Below, piece by piece: positions 7,695-11,925 of a DNA stretch of 11,925 nucleotides (within the stretch, counting starts at the first letter, position 1; each line of letters begins with the position of its first letter). A model generated the notes under the pieces. That model was not told the origin of the DNA. It saw nothing but the letters and a program-made list of their open reading frames with translations, and did no database searches. Location: NCBI GenBank assembly GCA_007128525.1, contig SKXG01000269.1, forward strand, positions 1-11,925. The letters are read 5' to 3'. Made by a program: the position numbers and the translations under genes. Source of the DNA: Pseudomonadales bacterium (lineage in GTDB: Bacteria > Pseudomonadota > Gammaproteobacteria > Pseudomonadales > Azotimanducaceae).

Positions 7695-8263
7695 TTAGCC
7701 TCCTGCCCCGTCCTCATCCTGCTTCGGATTGTCCTGCACAAAGGTCAGCTGAAAGTTGCTGGCCTGTGGTCCGAAGGAGGGGTTCTCCCGAATGCCCTGC
7801 AGGTTCGGGTTCTTGAACCATTCAGAGGTTTCCAGGTTGCGCATCAGCGCCGAAATCCGGTTATTGGACTCTGCCGTACCATTGGCCGACAGACGTTCGC
7901 CATCCATGCGCAAATTGGTATAGAAGGCGCCGCTCGGGTTCGTTCGGACCAGCTCATCAAACACACGAACGATGACGGGTCGGTTGCCCTGCAGCTCCTG
8001 AATCACGCGCATTCTGTCCAGCAACTGCTCTCGCTCCTGACGCAGCGTGCGGATCTCCGCAATCTGCCGATCAAGGTCAGCAATCTCATGCCGCAACCAG
8101 TCGTTCCGGTTGTTCTGATTGTCGAGCTGGTTGTCGAGGTACATGTTGGCCAGGATCACCAGGAAGCCGGCAATCAAAACCACGCCAACCAGGTTCAGCA
8201 GGAACTCTTTCTTCTTGCGCTCGCGCTCCCAGTCACGCCACGGTAAAAGGTTAATGTGCGCCA

Positions 8264-8264
<1 letters not shown>
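7695..8264 (-). CDS. pilN: Type IV pilus inner-membrane assembly protein PilN
   Basis: PilN is a bitopic inner-membrane protein whose short cytoplasmic N-terminus binds a groove on PilM. That motif is plain here: INLLPWRDWERERKKKEF (4-21). A membrane segment (about 22-42) and a periplasmic coiled coil (about 45-90) follow, then a ferredoxin-like domain (about 95-175) that pairs with PilO. The last residues (about 176-189) are polar and Gly/Asp-rich and contain the Shine-Dalgarno of pilO. The 189-residue length is typical. The ATG overlaps the pilM stop as TAATG. Confidence 0.95.
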
Positions 8265-9410
<1,146 letters not shown>

Positions 9411-9440
9411 TTGGATCCCTATGCCAAAAACGCTGTCTCA

Positions 9441-9464
9441 GTCACATTCGTCCTGCTTTGTGAC
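9441..9464. repeat. Short inverted repeat GTCACA/TGTGAC
   Basis: GTCACA (9441-9446) and TGTGAC (9459-9464) are perfect inverted copies separated by 12 bp, midway in the pilM/mrcA intergenic region. The half sites face opposite to a CRP site (TGTGA then TCACA), so I do not call it one. It could be a regulator site or chance. Confidence 0.25.
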
Positions 9465-9489
9465 CCGAATCTGCCGCGGTTCCGATATG

Positions 9490-9518
9490 TTGAGTCGGTC
9501 TACAGAATCCGGCATTAA
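9490..9518 (+). promoter_or_regulatory. Candidate promoter for mrcA
   Basis: TTGAGT (9490-9495) and CATTAA (9513-9518) are separated by 17 bp. This would start transcription near 9525, about 20 bases before the mrcA ATG. The -35 box matches 4 of 6 consensus bases and the -10 only 3 of 6, so the call is tentative. Confidence 0.3.
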
Positions 9519-9545
9519 CGCCTGTACAACCTTAACAGAGATTCC

Positions 9546-11925
9546 ATGCGCCTACGGCTGAGAACAAGTCTGTTCGTGATTATGTGGCTGGGCTGGACTG
9601 CAGTTTGTGGTCTAGTCCTCAGTCTTGCAGGCGTGTACCTGTACCTGAACCCACAAATTCCCGATGCTGAGAGCTACCGCCATGTAAAACTGGAAACACC
9701 TCTCAGAATCTACGCAGCCGACGGCGCGCTGATCGGCGAGTTCGGTGAGCGGCGCACCATCCCGATCAAGCTCGAAGAGGTCCCGCAGGAATTCATCGAT
9801 GCCATCCTCAATACCGAGGACAAGCGCTTCTACCGACACCGAGGGATCGACTGGCTGTCCCTGCTCAACGACACCCGCCAGCTGATCATGACCCGCGAGA
9901 TCCGCTCCGGCGCCAGCACCATCACCATGCAGCTGGCGCGCAACATCTCGTTCACGCTGGAGCAGACTTTCATCCGCAAGTTCAAGGAAATGCTGCTGGC
10001 ACTGAAGATCGAGCAGGAGCTGGAGAAGCACGAGATCCTTGAGCTGTACATCAACATCGTCCCATTCGGTCAGCGCGCCTACGGTGCCCAGGCCGCGGCC
10101 TACACCTACTATGGCCGGCCCCTGCATGAACTCGAACTGCATGAGATGGCCATGCTTGCCGGCATTCCGCAGGCGCCGTCCATCGGCAATCCGATCAGCG
10201 GGCCACAGCGCGCGATAAACCGTCGCAACCTGGTTCTGCGCCGGATGCTGGAGGAGAACTCCATCGACCAGACAACCTTCGCGCAGGCATCAGCGGCACC
10301 GAATACGGCAAGTCGCTTCGAACGCGGCCTGGATCTGCCCTCACCCTATGTTGCCGAGTGGGTTCGCCAGCAACTGCTGGCGGAGTACGGCCCGCAGATC
10401 TACAGCGCCGGCTTCGAAGTGGTCACGACCATCGACAGCCGGCAGCAGGAAGCCGCCACCCGCTCGGTCCGGGAAGGCCTGCTGGCCTATGACCGACGCC
10501 ACGGCTACCGGGGGCCGGAAGCGCAGCTCACCATAGAGCCCGACACCGACCGGGACACCCTGCTGGCGATGCTGGCCGGCACGCGCCGGGTCGGAAGCCT
10601 GGACCCGGCGCTGGTCACCGCAGTCAACGAACAGTCTTTTCAGGCTATTACGCGCACCGGCCTGGAGATCGAGGTCGACTGGCCACTGATGCGCTGGGCC
10701 AGACCCTTTATCAGCGTGAACCAGCGAGGTCCCGTACCGCAGACCGCCGCCGACATCGTCAGCGTCGGCGACCTGATCCGGGTTCGGGAAATCGATGCCG
10801 GCTGGGCCTTGTCTCAGGTACCGGAAATTCAGGGCGCGCTGGTGGCCATGGACCCGGAAACGGGTGCCATCAAAGCCAAGGTCGGCGGCTTCGACTTTTT
10901 CCGCAGTCAGTACAACCACGCCTTGCAGGCGGCGCGCCAGCCCGGATCCATCTTCAAGCCCTTCGTGTTTTCCGCGGCACTGGAACGCGGCATCAGTCCG
11001 GCCAGCATCTTTCTCGATGCGCCGCTGGTGTTTGAGGACGAGAGTCTGGAAGCCGCCTACCGGCCGCGCAATGTCGGCGACCGCTACCACGGCCCCATGC
11101 AGCTGCGAGAAGCCCTGTACCGGTCGGTAAACCTGGTTTCCATGCGGGTGCTGCTCGCCGTCGGCGCGGGCAATGTGCTGGAGCACAGCCGCCAGTTCGG
11201 CTTTGACACCAGCGCCTTTCCACGCAACACCCAGCTGGCCATCGGTGGCGGCACCATGGGCGTCACGCCGCTGAAGATGACCCAGGCTTTTGGCGTCTTT
11301 GCCAATGGTGGCTATCTGGTTGAGCCGCACATCATCCAGGAGGTCTACACCCTGGATGGCAGCATCCGGCGCCGCGCCATACACCCCAGAGTCTGTCCCG
11401 ATTGCGATACGGATCCACAGGTCAGCCAGCAGCAGATCGCAGAGCTGACAGACCACCGCAGCTCAGGCACGCCGGGGCGCGATGACGATGCACCGGTCGA
11501 TGCCGCGTTGCGTGGGGCGCTGGCCGGCAGCAATGTGGACTTGCCAGACGATGAAGAGTTGCCCGGTGAATTGCCTGATTTCCAACTGCCGGAACCGGCG
11601 CCGCGCGTCATCGACGAACGCAACGCCTACATCATCGACAGCATGCTCAGAGATGTGGTGCGGCGCGGCACCGCAACCCGGGCCAACGCGCTCGGCCGAC
11701 GTGATCTGGCCGGCAAGACCGGCACCACCAACGAAGCGGACACCTGGTTCAGCGGCTACCATCCATCGCTGGTCAGCACCGTCTGGGTTGGCTTCAGTGA
11801 CAACCGACCTGTGGGCGCCAACGAGTATGGCTCCAACAACCCGCTGCCGATCTGGATCGACTTCATGCGCGACGCCATCAACGACGCGCCCGAGACGCAG
11901 CGCCCGCAACCACCCGGCATCGTCA
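9546..11925 (+). CDS. mrcA: Penicillin-binding protein 1A (class A, bifunctional), 3'-truncated by window edge
   Basis: PBP1a is an inner-membrane enzyme that polymerises lipid II and cross-links peptidoglycan in the periplasm. The frame runs 793 codons to the window end without a stop; E. coli PBP1a has about 850. One membrane segment spans about 10-33. The glycosyltransferase 51 domain (about 50-225) has the catalytic Glu at 91 in TEDKRFYRHRGID and GASTITMQLARN (122-133). A PBP1a-type OB/linker region (about 315-425) includes MRWARPF. The transpeptidase shows SIFK (catalytic Ser 468), SVN (527-529) and KTG (724-726). An acidic insertion (about 610-690) carries CPDC (617-620), as E. coli PBP1a has CPEC at the same place. 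The ATG at 9546 has only weak AGAG before it, but the N-terminus matches the family. It is divergent from pilM, as with ponA in Pseudomonas. Confidence 0.96.
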   Translation, partial: MRLRLRTSLFVIMWLGWTAVCGLVLSLAGVYLYLNPQIPDAESYRHVKLETPLRIYAADGALIGEFGERRTIPIKLEEVPQEFIDAILNTEDKRFYRHRGIDWLSLLNDTRQLIMTREIRSGASTITMQLARNISFTLEQTFIRKFKEMLLALKIEQELEKHEILELYINIVPFGQRAYGAQAAAYTYYGRPLHELELHEMAMLAGIPQAPSIGNPISGPQRAINRRNLVLRRMLEENSIDQTTFAQASAAPNTASRFERGLDLPSPYVAEWVRQQLLAEYGPQIYSAGFEVVTTIDSRQQEAATRSVREGLLAYDRRHGYRGPEAQLTIEPDTDRDTLLAMLAGTRRVGSLDPALVTAVNEQSFQAITRTGLEIEVDWPLMRWARPFISVNQRGPVPQTAADIVSVGDLIRVREIDAGWALSQVPEIQGALVAMDPETGAIKAKVGGFDFFRSQYNHALQAARQPGSIFKPFVFSAALERGISPASIFLDAPLVFEDESLEAAYRPRNVGDRYHGPMQLREALYRSVNLVSMRVLLAVGAGNVLEHSRQFGFDTSAFPRNTQLAIGGGTMGVTPLKMTQAFGVFANGGYLVEPHIIQEVYTLDGSIRRRAIHPRVCPDCDTDPQVSQQQIAELTDHRSSGTPGRDDDAPVDAALRGALAGSNVDLPDDEELPGELPDFQLPEPAPRVIDERNAYIIDSMLRDVVRRGTATRANALGRRDLAGKTGTTNEADTWFSGYHPSLVSTVWVGFSDNRPVGANEYGSNNPLPIWIDFMRDAINDAPETQRPQPPGIV

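Noticed and set aside
9441..9464. Possible CRP site in the pilM/mrcA gap
   Set aside because: The half sites are in the wrong order (TCACA before TGTGA) and the spacing does not fit the CRP consensus.
9612..10142. A 176-codon minus-strand frame in the 5' part of mrcA
   Set aside because: It is antisense to the conserved glycosyltransferase 51 domain and shows no motifs of its own.
10341..11456. A 371-codon open frame on the minus strand inside mrcA
   Set aside because: It is fully antisense to the PBP1a catalytic domains, whose motifs SIFK, SVN and KTG are intact. The translation shows no recognisable domain. Long antisense frames are expected in GC-rich genes with biased third positions.

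Overview
The window is a chromosomal housekeeping segment from a gammaproteobacterium. The evidence is the gene order: a class A penicillin-binding protein gene (mrcA/ponA) divergent from pilMNOPQ, followed by aroK, aroB and damX. This cluster is known from Pseudomonas, and in E. coli as mrcA, hofMNOPQ, aroK, aroB, damX. The base composition is moderately GC-rich and coding density is very high. I cannot name a genus from the sequence alone.

Layout. Bases 2-1015 (+) hold the 3' two thirds of gltD, the glutamate synthase small subunit; its start and presumably gltB lie to the left of the window. gltD ends tail-to-tail against a long minus-strand run, and an 11-bp-stem hairpin (1037-1064) sits between the converging stop codons. 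Reading right to left on the minus strand, the run is pilM (9328), pilN, pilO, pilP and pilQ (to 4421), then aroK, aroB and damX (to 1059). A 217-bp divergent intergenic region (9329-9545) follows, with two abutting dyads and candidate promoters. The plus-strand mrcA gene (PBP1a) starts at 9546 and runs off the right edge after 793 codons. No gene-free stretch exceeds 300 bp; the longest gaps are 217 bp (pilM/mrcA) and about 105 bp (pilQ/aroK).

How the genes work together. PilM (cytoplasmic actin-like), PilN and PilO (inner-membrane bitopic proteins), PilP (inner-membrane lipoprotein) and PilQ (outer-membrane secretin) form the alignment subcomplex and outer-membrane pore of the type IVa pilus. 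AroK and AroB are shikimate-pathway enzymes. DamX is a SPOR-domain protein linked to septal peptidoglycan, and PBP1a polymerises and cross-links peptidoglycan. Junctions inside pilMNOPQ and at aroK/aroB are 1-4 base stop/start overlaps or a 3-base gap, which indicates translational coupling. The pilQ/aroK junction breaks this pattern with a strong intrinsic-terminator-like hairpin that runs into the aroK start codon.

I see no mobile element, CRISPR array, tRNA, rRNA, defence system or obviously new biological system here. The points worth a second look are regulatory or micro-evolutionary: the terminator touching the aroK ATG, an 18-bp tandem repeat grown from the aroB stop-codon region, paired dyads in the pilM/mrcA promoter region, and the convergent placement of gltD.
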